DNA from: Chitinophagaceae bacterium
GTDB lineage: Bacteria > Bacteroidota > Bacteroidia > Chitinophagales > Chitinophagaceae
Direction of reading: 5' to 3'
DNA: 40,924 nucleotides
Assembly: GCA_016786785.1 (NCBI GenBank)
Contig: JAEUVR010000350.1
Coordinates: 1-40,924, forward strand
Positions 33,965-40,924 of the stretch are shown in pieces (the first letter of the stretch is position 1; each line of letters starts with the position of its first letter). A program made the translations under genes and the position numbers. Below the pieces are notes generated by a model. That model worked only from the letters and a program-made list of their open reading frames with translations. It had not been told where the DNA came from and searched no databases.

Positions 33965-35080
33965 ATGCCTATCAATTGCCTCGCCGCCCTGACTACGGGA
34001 AAAGGTGATTTTTTTATTGACGAGATCCGGGTGGAAGACCCGGGACCGGATGAGGTATTGGTTCAGCTAAAAGCGGCAGGCGTATGCCATACCGACTATG
34101 ATTCGCTGAACTGGAATAAGACAATGGTGTTGGGCCACGAAGGCGCAGGAGTAGTGGTAGCCGTAGGCGCGCAGGTAACTGGTTTAAAAGCGGGCGACAA
34201 AGTAATGCTCAACTGGGCAATGCCTTGCGGTCATTGTTTCCAATGCATCGAAGGGAATCAGCATATATGCGAAAACAACTCCCCCGTTACCGGAGGCATG
34301 TATGGTCCAAATGGCGGTCATGCGCATACCGGCGGAACGACCTTTAATAATATGCCCGTGGAACGCTCTTTTAACCTGGGCGCGCTTTCGGAGTACGCGT
34401 TGGTGAAACAGGCGGCAGTGGTAGTGAACGCCTCTTCCAGGATATCATTCGAAGCGGCCAGCATCATTGGTTGCGGCGTCATGACGGGCTATGGCTCGGC
34501 GGTAAATGCAGCAAAAGTAAAGCCGGGCAGCTCCGTGGCGGTATTAGGAACCGGCGGCGTAGGGTTAAGCGTAATACAGGGCGCGCGGATATCAGGCGCG
34601 GCCAATATCATAGCGGTTGATATCAACCCGACCCGACTGGAAATGGCGCAGCGCTTCGGCGCTACCAACATCATCCTCGCCGACAAAGCGGACAAGGGCC
34701 TGGCGCAAGCCGCTGAAAAAGTAAAAGCCCTAACCGACGGAAGAGGCGCAGACTACGCATTTGAATGCACCGCCATACCGCAACTGGGAGCGGCGCCGCT
34801 GGCTATGGTGCGCAATGCAGGCATCGCCGTACAGGTAAGCGGGATTGAAGAGGAGATCACGATCGACATGAATCTTTTTGAATGGGATAAAATATATATT
34901 AATCCGCTCTACGGCAAATGCCGGCCGCAGATCGATTTCCCTGCCATAACCAAATTATACGACAACGGTCGGTTTTTGCTGGAGGAAATGATCACGCGCC
35001 GCTATGCCTTAGATGAATTGGGCAAGGCGTTCGACGATATGCTGCACGGCAGGAATGCAAAAGGAGTGATTGTTTTCTAA
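33965..35080 (+). CDS. Zinc-dependent alcohol dehydrogenase
   Basis: A 371-residue medium-chain dehydrogenase. Catalytic zinc ligands are C41 in GVCHTDYD, H58-E59 in GHEGAG and C170 in IIGCGVMTG. The structural zinc site is C88, C91, C94 and C102 (PCGHCFQC...HIC). The NAD-binding motif is GTGGVG (195-200), with acidic D219 at the end of strand 2 (IIAVDIN), favouring NAD over NADP. The IIGCGVMTGYG segment resembles the class III/formaldehyde-dehydrogenase and NDMA-dependent branches. It oxidises an alcohol or hydroxymethyl adduct, or the reverse; the substrate is not visible. The esterase gene follows at 29 bp, so the two may be one unit. Confidence 0.9.
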   Translation: MPINCLAALTTGKGDFFIDEIRVEDPGPDEVLVQLKAAGVCHTDYDSLNWNKTMVLGHEGAGVVVAVGAQVTGLKAGDKVMLNWAMPCGHCFQCIEGNQHICENNSPVTGGMYGPNGGHAHTGGTTFNNMPVERSFNLGALSEYALVKQAAVVVNASSRISFEAASIIGCGVMTGYGSAVNAAKVKPGSSVAVLGTGGVGLSVIQGARISGAANIIAVDINPTRLEMAQRFGATNIILADKADKGLAQAAEKVKALTDGRGADYAFECTAIPQLGAAPLAMVRNAGIAVQVSGIEEEITIDMNLFEWDKIYINPLYGKCRPQIDFPAITKLYDNGRFLLEEMITRRYALDELGKAFDDMLHGRNAKGVIVF

Positions 35081-35109
35081 GTATGAATAGCTTTAAATGA
35101 TAACCAGAT

Positions 35110-35910
35110 ATGCCCGGATTCAGAACCATTGAAATTTCTAATCCCGTTTTTGAACAGCAGCAATTGCGTTTCCTGACGGTTAAAACAAATTCGCTGAAAG
35201 GGAGAGGCGATATCTGCATCTTTATTCCTCAGGGAACAACCGAATTGCAAAATATGCCGGTATGCGTGCTATTACATGGCGTGTATGGCAGCGCCTGGAG
35301 CTGGGCCTTCAACGCCGGCGTGCACAGAAAGGCCCAACAGATGATTGACAAAGGAGAAATAGCTCCCGTAATAATTGCCATGCCTTCAGATGGCCTATGG
35401 GGAGACGGGTCGGCCTATCTGCCGCACCATTCCCTGGATTTTGAAAAATGGATCGCTTCCGACGTGCCGGAAACGCTTATTGCCTCTTTCCCACAGGTAT
35501 CGGAACAGTCCCTGTTCTTTATCGCAGGATTATCCATGGGAGGATTCGGCGCGCTACGCATCGGCGCAAAATACAATCAGCGGTTCAGCGGAATGGCAGG
35601 CCATTCCTCTATAACGGAACTACGCCAGCTATCGCTGTTCGTGGAAGAAAACCCGGACGACTATGCGCAACCGGTTAAGAGCGATGAAAGCGTATTAGAT
35701 ACGATATTAAAATACAGGGAACAACTTCCGCCATTCCGCTTTGACTGCGGAAGCGACGATCTCCTCATCAATGAAAACAGGATCTTACATCAGCAGTTAT
35801 CGGCGAACAACATCCCGCACATATATGAAGAGTTTGAAGGAGAACATGAATGGCCTTATTGGGAGGAACATGTGGCAAGCACGCTGCAGTTCTTCCATAC
35901 ATTACTGTAA
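35110..35910 (+). CDS. Esterase D-like alpha/beta hydrolase
   Basis: A 266-residue serine hydrolase of the esterase D/antigen 85-like type, without signal peptide. The oxyanion region is VCVLLHGVYGS; the nucleophile elbow is GLSMGG (S142); the acid is D216 or D217 in CGSDDLLI; the histidine is H246 in GEHEWPYW. This fold includes S-formylglutathione hydrolase, but its typical GHSMGGHGAL and cysteine signature are changed here. Linkage 29 bp after an alcohol dehydrogenase hints at thioester or ester removal after alcohol oxidation. The substrate is open. Confidence 0.85.
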   Translation: MPGFRTIEISNPVFEQQQLRFLTVKTNSLKGRGDICIFIPQGTTELQNMPVCVLLHGVYGSAWSWAFNAGVHRKAQQMIDKGEIAPVIIAMPSDGLWGDGSAYLPHHSLDFEKWIASDVPETLIASFPQVSEQSLFFIAGLSMGGFGALRIGAKYNQRFSGMAGHSSITELRQLSLFVEENPDDYAQPVKSDESVLDTILKYREQLPPFRFDCGSDDLLINENRILHQQLSANNIPHIYEEFEGEHEWPYWEEHVASTLQFFHTLL

Positions 35911-35980
35911 ACGCCTGTTACGCATATCATTCATAAAGCGTTTAAGTAATGAAGCAGGCTTGCCTGGGCTCGTTTGAACG

Positions 35981-36529
35981 TCATTTTATGATATACGAAA
36001 ACTTGAAGTCAATAGCAGGATAAATCGTCCCAAAACCATAATCCACATCATGCGCATACCCTGCCCCAATATGCGAATTGAACGTCCATCTTTTATCAAC
36101 AGGTCTTTGCAATCCCCAATGAATATTCGCCAGGAAACTATTTCTGATGAGGTCGTTCCTTTTATATAACGGCGTGTTGAATTTAAGCCTGATGCCAAAA
36201 TAATTTCCGGAGTTATTCGCAGTTGATTTACCTGCTTCTATTCTTTTTTTGATATTGTAATAAAATTTTGGCGTAACGGAGAAATACAATGCCGGTTTGA
36301 TAAACTGGTATTCAAGCGAGCTCTCGCCAATATTGTATCCGCCGCCAAAACCAAGCGACAACTCCGATACCAGCGATTTACTTAAGCGTGGCTCGTAGGT
36401 CGCGCCGATGCCCTGAAGTCCCAGGTCCAGCTTTGTTAACGTCCTTAATCCGATCTCATTGCTCTTGTTTTGCCCATAACAGATGCCTTGATAAATGATC
36501 AACAAACCCAGGGCAAAAGAAAATTTCAT
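35981..36529 (-). CDS. Predicted outer-membrane beta-barrel protein
   Basis: A 182-residue protein with signal peptide MKFSFALGLLIIYQGICYGQ. The mature part is a run of alternating hydrophobic strands separated by turns (LSLGFGGGYNIG, ALYFSVTPKFYYNIKKR, NYFGIRLKFNTPL, SHIGAGYAHDVDYGFG) and ends in FKFSYIIK, close to the aromatic end typical of barrel proteins. About 8 strands fit the length. No named family is recognised. It is convergent with the esterase gene and lies at the start of an AT-richer block on the minus strand. Confidence 0.65.
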   Translation of the reverse strand: MKFSFALGLLIIYQGICYGQNKSNEIGLRTLTKLDLGLQGIGATYEPRLSKSLVSELSLGFGGGYNIGESSLEYQFIKPALYFSVTPKFYYNIKKRIEAGKSTANNSGNYFGIRLKFNTPLYKRNDLIRNSFLANIHWGLQRPVDKRWTFNSHIGAGYAHDVDYGFGTIYPAIDFKFSYIIK

Positions 36530-36658
36530 ATGTCTTCTATATTTTTCATCTATAAATCAATAGAAAAATAGACAATTTTGGGCATCTCGAAAAAATAAAT
36601 TTCGGGTATACTTAGCATGTGGATACAAAATAAAAAGAGGTTGGGATTGGCCCCGTCT

Positions 36659-37354
36659 TCATGCGTTTATATCCGCCTGCCAATATTCAAAAGTCTTTGT
36701 TTGTCCGTCGTCCAATTTAACATTTCGGGAAATTTTGTTTATCTGCGAAATAGAGAAGTCAATTTCTCTTTTGAATAAACCTCCCGCATATGCCAGCGTA
36801 TGGTATTCGCCGTTCTCGCCGCAAACGTCAATATCCTCGGGGAATGAGCCTATCGTATCCTTGTCTAAATCTTTCCCGATAAATACGCTATCTAATTTAT
36901 CGGCTTGCGTAACAATGATTTTCGCTTTGATGCCTGAGCCCAGGAACTCGCCTATGATTTCGGCAGATGATTTATCCCAAAGCGGCTCCACTACCTCAAT
37001 GCCTAAAGGATTAAGTTTACTTTCTCTGTAGGCTCTTATATCGGACAGAAAAATATCCCCAAAAATGAAATGACTAACTTCTTTTTGCTTAAAATACTCA
37101 ACGGTTCCATTCATCTTTTCGTCATAGTTTGCCAGGGTTCCTGACAACAATACCAGGTAAAGAGGAATACCGATACTGTATGCCTGTTTGGATAGCGCTT
37201 CTAACGGAATAGCATGAACGGAAGACCTTAACGTTTCCTCGTCAATTGTCGTTAATAATGAAATAACGTCGAACTCATTGCCATTCAATATGCTCTGAAG
37301 CGCCAAGGCAGAATCCTTTCCGCCGCTCCAATTAAATACCGCTTTCTTTTTCAT
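36659..37354 (-). CDS. Dph6-like ATP pyrophosphatase (diphthine--ammonia ligase family)
   Basis: A 231-residue protein. I choose ATG 37354, which opens MKKKAVFNWSGGKDS and lies 2 bp after the upstream stop; the frame extends to a TTG at 37366 that would overlap that gene. SGGKDS is the PP-loop that binds ATP; the Dph6-type core continues with LLTTIDEET, HFIFGDIFLSDIRAYRE, GIEVVEPLW and DVCGENGEYHT. In eukaryotes and archaea the family makes diphthamide by amidation. Bacteria lack diphthamide, so another adenylation-dependent amidation is likely. The close methionine aminopeptidase neighbour could mean a shared peptide or translation target. Confidence 0.85.
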   Translation of the reverse strand: MKKKAVFNWSGGKDSALALQSILNGNEFDVISLLTTIDEETLRSSVHAIPLEALSKQAYSIGIPLYLVLLSGTLANYDEKMNGTVEYFKQKEVSHFIFGDIFLSDIRAYRESKLNPLGIEVVEPLWDKSSAEIIGEFLGSGIKAKIIVTQADKLDSVFIGKDLDKDTIGSFPEDIDVCGENGEYHTLAYAGGLFKREIDFSISQINKISRNVKLDDGQTKTFEYWQADINA

Positions 37355-37356
37355 TA

Positions 37357-38121
37357 TCAATTCCAAACCCCATTCATTTCTGTGAGGATAATGGGTTCTC
37401 CGTCAGTAACGACAATCGTATGTTCGTGCTGCGCCATCAACCCTCCTTTATTGCCAACCATTGTCCAGCCGTCATTCAGCGTCATCGCATAAGTTGATGT
37501 TGTCGATATGAACGTTTCAATAGCAACAACGGCGTTCTTCTTAAATCTTGTCAGGTTAAGCCGGTCTCTGTAATTTGCTATTTCGCCTGGTTCCTCGTGA
37601 AGGCTTCTTCCTACGCCATGTCCTGTCAGGTTCTTAATCACTTTGTAGCCGCGCTTCTTAGCCTCTGTTTCTATCAGGTACCCTATATCCGAAATACGGA
37701 CTCCGCCCTTGATGTTAAAGATCGCCTTATGCAAAATCTGTTTTGAGGCGTCTACCAGTTGCTGATGCCGGTTAATATCTTTGCCAAGAACGAATGAACC
37801 TCCATTATCTGCCCAAAAACCGTCAAGTTCTGCTGAAACATCTATATTAATCAGCTCGCCCTCTTTAAGTATTCTCTTATCGGAGGGGATGCCATGGCAG
37901 AATTCATTGTTTACGCTTATGCAAGTCCAACCAGGAAAACCATAGGTTAAGTAAGGCGCAGATCTCGCGCCAAAATCCGAGAGGATCTTTGCCCCGTAGT
38001 CGTCTAATTGTTTAGTTGTCATACCGGGTTGAGCATAGTCTCGCATCTTCTTCAAAGTATAGGCAACGGCTTCGCTAGCCTTTTTCATCCCTATCAGTTC
38101 AGTTTCCTTTGTTATTGACAT
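37357..38121 (-). CDS. map: Type I methionine aminopeptidase
   Basis: A 254-residue metalloprotease that removes N-terminal methionine from new proteins. All five metal ligands are visible: D94 (INIDVSA), D105 (FWADNGG), H168 (LTGHGVG), E202 (VAIETF) and E233 (QHEHT), with the substrate histidine H76 in FCHGIP. Spacing matches the E. coli enzyme. The DNGGSF segment differs from the usual D-T/S-A-R-T-F. It is not beside the ribosomal-protein genes where the housekeeping copy usually lies, so it is probably a second, accessory copy. It forms a two-gene unit with the Dph6-like gene, 2 bp apart. Confidence 0.93.
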   Translation of the reverse strand: MSITKETELIGMKKASEAVAYTLKKMRDYAQPGMTTKQLDDYGAKILSDFGARSAPYLTYGFPGWTCISVNNEFCHGIPSDKRILKEGELINIDVSAELDGFWADNGGSFVLGKDINRHQQLVDASKQILHKAIFNIKGGVRISDIGYLIETEAKKRGYKVIKNLTGHGVGRSLHEEPGEIANYRDRLNLTRFKKNAVVAIETFISTTSTYAMTLNDGWTMVGNKGGLMAQHEHTIVVTDGEPIILTEMNGVWN

Positions 38122-38147
38122 ATCAGTTTTATCTATTTGTTTGTTAT

Positions 38148-38233
38148 AATGCTACGGATAACGGAAGCAAGCCGCGGGCCCTTGGCTGCAAGTTGCAACA
38201 AGGGCGCCGAACCGCAGTTGAATATCGGGCATT
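38148..38233. other. GC-rich imperfect palindrome (attC-like or REP-like)
   Basis: This 86-bp structure lies between two AT-rich genes. Outer arms AATGC...GATA (38148-38160) pair with TATC...GCATT (38223-38233) except for unpaired bases. A middle stem GCCCTTG/CAAGGGC (38178-38184 with 38199-38205) and a tip TGCAA/TTGCA (38187-38191 with 38193-38197) close it. The nested imperfect arms and position directly after the stop of the esterase gene on the minus strand recall integron attC sites. The RYYYAAC and GTTRRRY core boxes are not evident, so a REP-type element is equally likely. Confidence 0.4.
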
Positions 38234-38279
38234 GAAAATACTCGTAAAACATATCTTTACAAAAGCTTCCTTGTGTTTT

Positions 38280-39479
38280 TTATTTGTCCTTAGTATCATT
38301 AAAAAAAGCGATCAAATCATAGTTTTCAGATAAGCGAAGAGAAGATGTAATTATCCGACCGGTTGCCCCAATATTCCTGAGCATTTTAATTTTGCGGCCC
38401 ACTAAAGGAGCCGTTACTGTATTTGTCATGGCATTACTAACTGGTAAAAGGAAATTGGAATATCTACATTGCTTAAAGTAATATTCAATAGCTTTTTTAT
38501 CCTCTACCTCATTAAAAAACGCATTCTCATATTGCTCTGTCTTAAGGTTATAAGTATTTACGCGACCCATGTTAAAATCGGTTCCAATGACAAAATACTT
38601 TCTCTTATAAAGATTATTCAAAAGATAGCCCATTGAAGATAAGCCTGAAAACTTTGTTTTTTGCAGATGGCCATTGTGCGCTAAAACGATCACTTTATTA
38701 TCAAATGTCTTAGATATAATGAAATTTATATGTTCAAACATATATTTATCTCTGACATTAAAATCGTCCTTGCCAAACCTTTGTCGATAGGCAAAATCAA
38801 TCTGTTGGCTAAGAAGCGAAAGATAATATCTACACGATGAAGCATTACAACCTGCCTTCATTTTTTCAGCCGCTTTTTCCATGTCTTTGAAGTCCTGTTT
38901 GGAAAGATTTTTATATCCCATGCCAACATCTCCGGTAAACTTATCTAAAACGGGGTCAACTTTTTTAAAGGGATAGAGGCCTTTCAGTTTCTGAATGATT
39001 CCATAAAATCCTCTTACTTCAGCTCCGTAAATATGAACCCTCTCTTTTTCGGGCCTGCTTTCGTTATATAATCTCAACCACTCTAGTTCCGTTCGATTTG
39101 CGATTACAGGGCGAAGCTCTCCCAACATCTCCAGGCTATCCACTTGACCATTAATATAGGCGTCGACCCTTTCTGCGGCTAAAATATCTCCTTCATCTAC
39201 AATTGCTTTATAATCCATTTGCTGTATTAGAAATCTTACAATCCGCCGCCTGTATTTATTGTATAGATCGGTTCCATGCGTACTCTCTCCAATCCCAATA
39301 ATAGCCGCATCCTTTGCCATTTCTTTTAGAAATTCCAGGTCTTCAAACCCATCTTCGGGATTGACCGTTGCAATCGGCATTATGAGGGTATTAAGTTCAT
39401 TAATCAATTTTTCATTATCCTGGCAAGCCCCTTTAGTCGCTATAAAAACAATAAACGCCAGGATAAAATATGATTTCAT
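38280..39479 (-). CDS. Erythromycin esterase family protein, exported
   Basis: I choose ATG 39479 (399 residues) because it opens a signal peptide, MKSYFILAFIVFIATKGACQ. A start at 39557 overlapping the sigma gene by ATGA would add 26 residues before it. The erythromycin-esterase (Ere) family core is present: GIGESTHGT with E65 and H68, VDEGD with E96, and VIVLAHNGHL later. Ere-like enzymes hydrolyse macrolide lactones, but most family members in Bacteroidota have no tested substrate, and export to the periplasm is unlike the cytoplasmic resistance enzymes. AT-rich composition and a palindromic element after its stop suggest it was acquired. Resistance should not be assumed. Confidence 0.85.
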   Translation of the reverse strand: MKSYFILAFIVFIATKGACQDNEKLINELNTLIMPIATVNPEDGFEDLEFLKEMAKDAAIIGIGESTHGTDLYNKYRRRIVRFLIQQMDYKAIVDEGDILAAERVDAYINGQVDSLEMLGELRPVIANRTELEWLRLYNESRPEKERVHIYGAEVRGFYGIIQKLKGLYPFKKVDPVLDKFTGDVGMGYKNLSKQDFKDMEKAAEKMKAGCNASSCRYYLSLLSQQIDFAYRQRFGKDDFNVRDKYMFEHINFIISKTFDNKVIVLAHNGHLQKTKFSGLSSMGYLLNNLYKRKYFVIGTDFNMGRVNTYNLKTEQYENAFFNEVEDKKAIEYYFKQCRYSNFLLPVSNAMTNTVTAPLVGRKIKMLRNIGATGRIITSSLRLSENYDLIAFFNDTKDK

Positions 39480-39553
39480 ACGGCTAAAATATAAAATTGA
39501 ATTTAAGGGATAGCATTGAGATTTTTGCCGAAGACGGATTATCAACGCCCTGT

Positions 39554-40129
39554 TCATCCATAATTCATAAGGTCATTGTACAGGTCATACAATCGTTTAC
39601 GCAGGTGTTTTACGGCATAATGCTTTCTCGACAATAGCGTATTGACAGGAGCATTGATGGTTTTTGCCACTTCTTTGACAGGCAGGCCTTCCAATTCGGT
39701 AAGCTCAAAAGCCTCTCTTTGTTCAGGCGGCAATTCCGACAGGGCCGCTTCCAGCTCTTTCCAGACAAGCGAACGCATATATTCCGTTTCAGCGCCCGGG
39801 CTGTCATCGCTGAACAATATCTCCGAGAACGCTTCCAGCGCGTTTCCTTCATCATCATACCGCGGGACCGGCCACTCTTCTTCCCGTTTTTTCCTGCTTT
39901 TATTAATAATGGTATTCCGGGCAACGCGGTATAGCCAGGCAGCGACCTGTTCTATCGGGCTGATATTGCTTTCAACCGTTTTAATCAGCTGATAAAAAAC
40001 ATCCTGTAAAATATCTTCCGCATCTTCTTTATTGGAAACCCGCTTCCCTATAAACGATCTCAGGCGGGACTGATGTTCTTTTACCAGCCGCTCAACATCT
40101 GGTTTTCCGGTATGGTCATTTATCTCCAT
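39554..40129 (-). CDS. ECF-type RNA polymerase sigma factor
   Basis: A 191-residue sigma-70 family factor. I choose ATG 40129 (MEINDHTGKPDVERLVKEHQ); the frame extends to a TTG at 40192, deep inside the preceding gene. Region 2 has EDAEDILQDVFYQLIK and AAWLYRVARNTIINKSRKK; region 4 has LPPEQREAFELTELEGLPVKEVA and TLLSRKHYAVKHLRKRL. An acidic linker separates them. The start lies 14 bp inside the end of the two-TM protein gene, so the two are translationally coupled. No FecR-type anti-sigma gene is nearby, which makes the two-TM protein the likely partner. Confidence 0.93.
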   Translation of the reverse strand: MEINDHTGKPDVERLVKEHQSRLRSFIGKRVSNKEDAEDILQDVFYQLIKTVESNISPIEQVAAWLYRVARNTIINKSRKKREEEWPVPRYDDEGNALEAFSEILFSDDSPGAETEYMRSLVWKELEAALSELPPEQREAFELTELEGLPVKEVAKTINAPVNTLLSRKHYAVKHLRKRLYDLYNDLMNYG

Positions 40130-40481
40130 CGCCTTGTTTTGCCGGCCCTTCCATATCAAAATGTTCCGCTCCGAATGGATGTCCAAATCCAAAATTCCGT
40201 CTCTTATTAATAAATTCTTTTCGTTGTTCCGGCGTCATGTTCATCCATTTTTCACGAATATGGCTTCCCCTGTCCCGCATCATCATCCCTCCCCTGCCAA
40301 ATCCAAAACGTCCAAAAAGAATACGCGTCAGCAAGAACAATCCTAGCGCCTGCCAGAAATTAATGACGGTTAATCCGAAGATATCCGGCATCAGCCAATT
40401 CCACAACAGCATTATCGCTCCGCTTACGCCAGCCAATGCCGCGACAACCATTAAAACTATTTTTTCGACTCTTTGTTTCAT
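40116..40481 (-). CDS. Small two-TM protein coupled to the sigma factor
   Basis: A 121-residue membrane protein. I choose ATG 40481 (MKQRVEKIVLMVVAALAG); the frame extends to a GTG 11 codons earlier. Two helices (about 8-30 and 36-56) place both ends in the cytoplasm by the positive-inside rule. The C-terminal tail has a Gly/Arg/Met-rich stretch (RFGFGRGGMMMRDRG), then IREKWMNMTPEQRKEF, matching the repeats in the small protein upstream. The sigma gene starts inside its end. A cytoplasmic tail next to a sigma factor suggests an anti-sigma or sensor role; this is inference, and no family is recognised. Confidence 0.75.
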   Translation of the reverse strand: MKQRVEKIVLMVVAALAGVSGAIMLLWNWLMPDIFGLTVINFWQALGLFLLTRILFGRFGFGRGGMMMRDRGSHIREKWMNMTPEQRKEFINKRRNFGFGHPFGAEHFDMEGPAKQGDGDK

Positions 40482-40507
40482 ATATTTCAAATATAATTGA
40501 CCAATTA

Positions 40508-40561
40508 AAACCACATAGGACCGCTGGTCTTTTATCGCAAACGCATGGGCCTATGTGGTTT
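40508..40561 (-). terminator. Long stem-loop between the small-protein and two-TM genes
   Basis: Perfect 12-bp arms AAACCACATAGG/CCTATGTGGTTT (40508-40519 with 40550-40561) enclose a 30-nt loop with a GACC/GGTC mini-hairpin. On the minus-strand transcript the stem is followed by TTAATT, a weak tail. It may be a terminator or attenuator that lowers read-through into the sigma operon. Confidence 0.55.
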
Positions 40562-40571
40562 GAAAAGCTTA

Positions 40572-40871
40572 TTAATGCCCGCATCCCCAAAAGCCGCGTG
40601 TCCAGCGTCCCCGGCTCTCAAAAGCCTGTTTACGTTCATCCACGAATGCCTGCTTTTCTCCCGCCGACATTTGCATCCATTTTCCGCAAAGCTCGTCCAG
40701 TTTTTCTACTGAAAAGCGGTCCTCGGCGATATTTCCGAATCGCTCATTCGCAAACGCAAGTTTCTCGCTGTCGGTCATCTCCGACCATTTCTCCCGGAAT
40801 TGTTTTCTTGCTTCTTTATCGAAAGGATTTCTTCCAAAGAAACCCATTCCAAAATCTCTTGTTGTCATCAT
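40572..40871 (-). CDS. Small protein with KW-x2-M repeats
   Basis: A 99-residue soluble protein without signal peptide or helix. It carries two copies of one motif: REKWSEMTDSEKLAFANER (about residues 26-44) and GKWMQMSAGEKQAFVDER (about 63-80). A third version is in the tail of the two-TM protein encoded next. Ends are Gly/Arg/aromatic-rich (GMGFFGRNPF, RGRWTRGFWGCGH). No named family is recognised. Proximity and the shared motif suggest that it interacts with, or competes with, the two-TM protein. ATG 40868 is an equally good start. A perfect palindrome lies 27 bp upstream. Confidence 0.7.
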   Translation of the reverse strand: MMTTRDFGMGFFGRNPFDKEARKQFREKWSEMTDSEKLAFANERFGNIAEDRFSVEKLDELCGKWMQMSAGEKQAFVDERKQAFESRGRWTRGFWGCGH

Positions 40872-40897
40872 GTAGTTTTTTATTTAGTTTGTTTCTT

Positions 40898-40911
40898 TAA
40901 GAGCGCTCTTA
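40898..40911. promoter_or_regulatory. Perfect 14-bp palindrome, candidate operator
   Basis: TAAGAGCGCTCTTA is fully self-complementary and lies 26 bp before the start of the small-protein gene, where an operator would sit. The regulator, if any, is outside the window. Confidence 0.5.
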
Positions 40912-40924
40912 CTTATGAAGACAA

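Overview
The window reads as a Bacteroidota chromosome, most likely from the Chitinophagaceae or a close relative. The evidence is SusC/SusD-type nutrient uptake genes, type IX secretion (T9SS) genes and a T9SS cargo tail, TAnnTTTG-type -7 promoter boxes, hardly any Shine-Dalgarno sequences, and Bacteroidota-specific families (PorV/PorQ, DUF983, DUF4434, two-FtsX ABC permeases). The species assignment is inference. No prophage, insertion sequence, CRISPR or rRNA was seen.

Layout. 1-1946 (minus): a PorV2/PorU2-type T9SS pair, PorU2 cut by the window edge. 2220-3497: tyrS, followed by a two-tier hairpin and tRNA-Gln(TTG) with its terminator. 3966-8435: a PAS-LuxR regulator, a decayed small exported-protein gene, and a 1047-residue T9SS cargo protein with 14 propeller-like repeats. 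8917-21771 (minus): a tightly packed nine-gene polysaccharide utilisation locus (PUL), in order of transcription SusC, SusD, surface glycan-binding protein, lipoprotein DUF4434, cytoplasmic DUF4434, acetyl-xylan-esterase-like hydrolase, N-acylglucosamine 2-epimerase, FHS-type sugar transporter and DUF1501. A divergent ROK regulator (22044-23270) faces it across an AT-rich region holding three regularly spaced copies of one 9-bp half-site. 23294-31833: a four-gene ABC efflux operon (adaptor, ATPase, TolC, FtsX permease) divergent from an NtrC-type response regulator and its histidine kinase; the region between them carries a sigma-54-like -24 element and tandem upstream repeats. 32108-35910: an exported hypothetical protein, DUF983, tRNA-Gln(CTG) with a partial copy of its 3' end 172 bp downstream, and an alcohol dehydrogenase/esterase pair. 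35981-39479 (minus): an apparently AT-richer accessory block with an outer-membrane barrel, a Dph6-like ATP pyrophosphatase, a methionine aminopeptidase and an erythromycin-esterase family protein, with a GC-rich imperfect palindrome between the last two. 39554-40871 (minus): an ECF sigma factor, a two-TM protein and a small soluble protein sharing a KW-x2-M[ST] motif, downstream of a perfect 14-bp palindrome.

How the parts fit. The PUL has binding, import, deacetylation, epimerisation and inner-membrane transport, but no recognisable classical glycoside hydrolase. The two DUF4434 paralogues, one lipid-anchored and one cytoplasmic, share the acidic residues expected of a TIM-barrel hydrolase and are the best candidates for glycan cleavage. 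The epimerase has the residues of true N-acetylglucosamine 2-epimerases, pointing to a GlcNAc- or ManNAc-containing substrate, yet no sialidase or sialic acid lyase is present. This is the most likely undescribed system in the window. The efflux operon and its two-component system look like one self-contained, sigma-54-controlled envelope stress or export unit.
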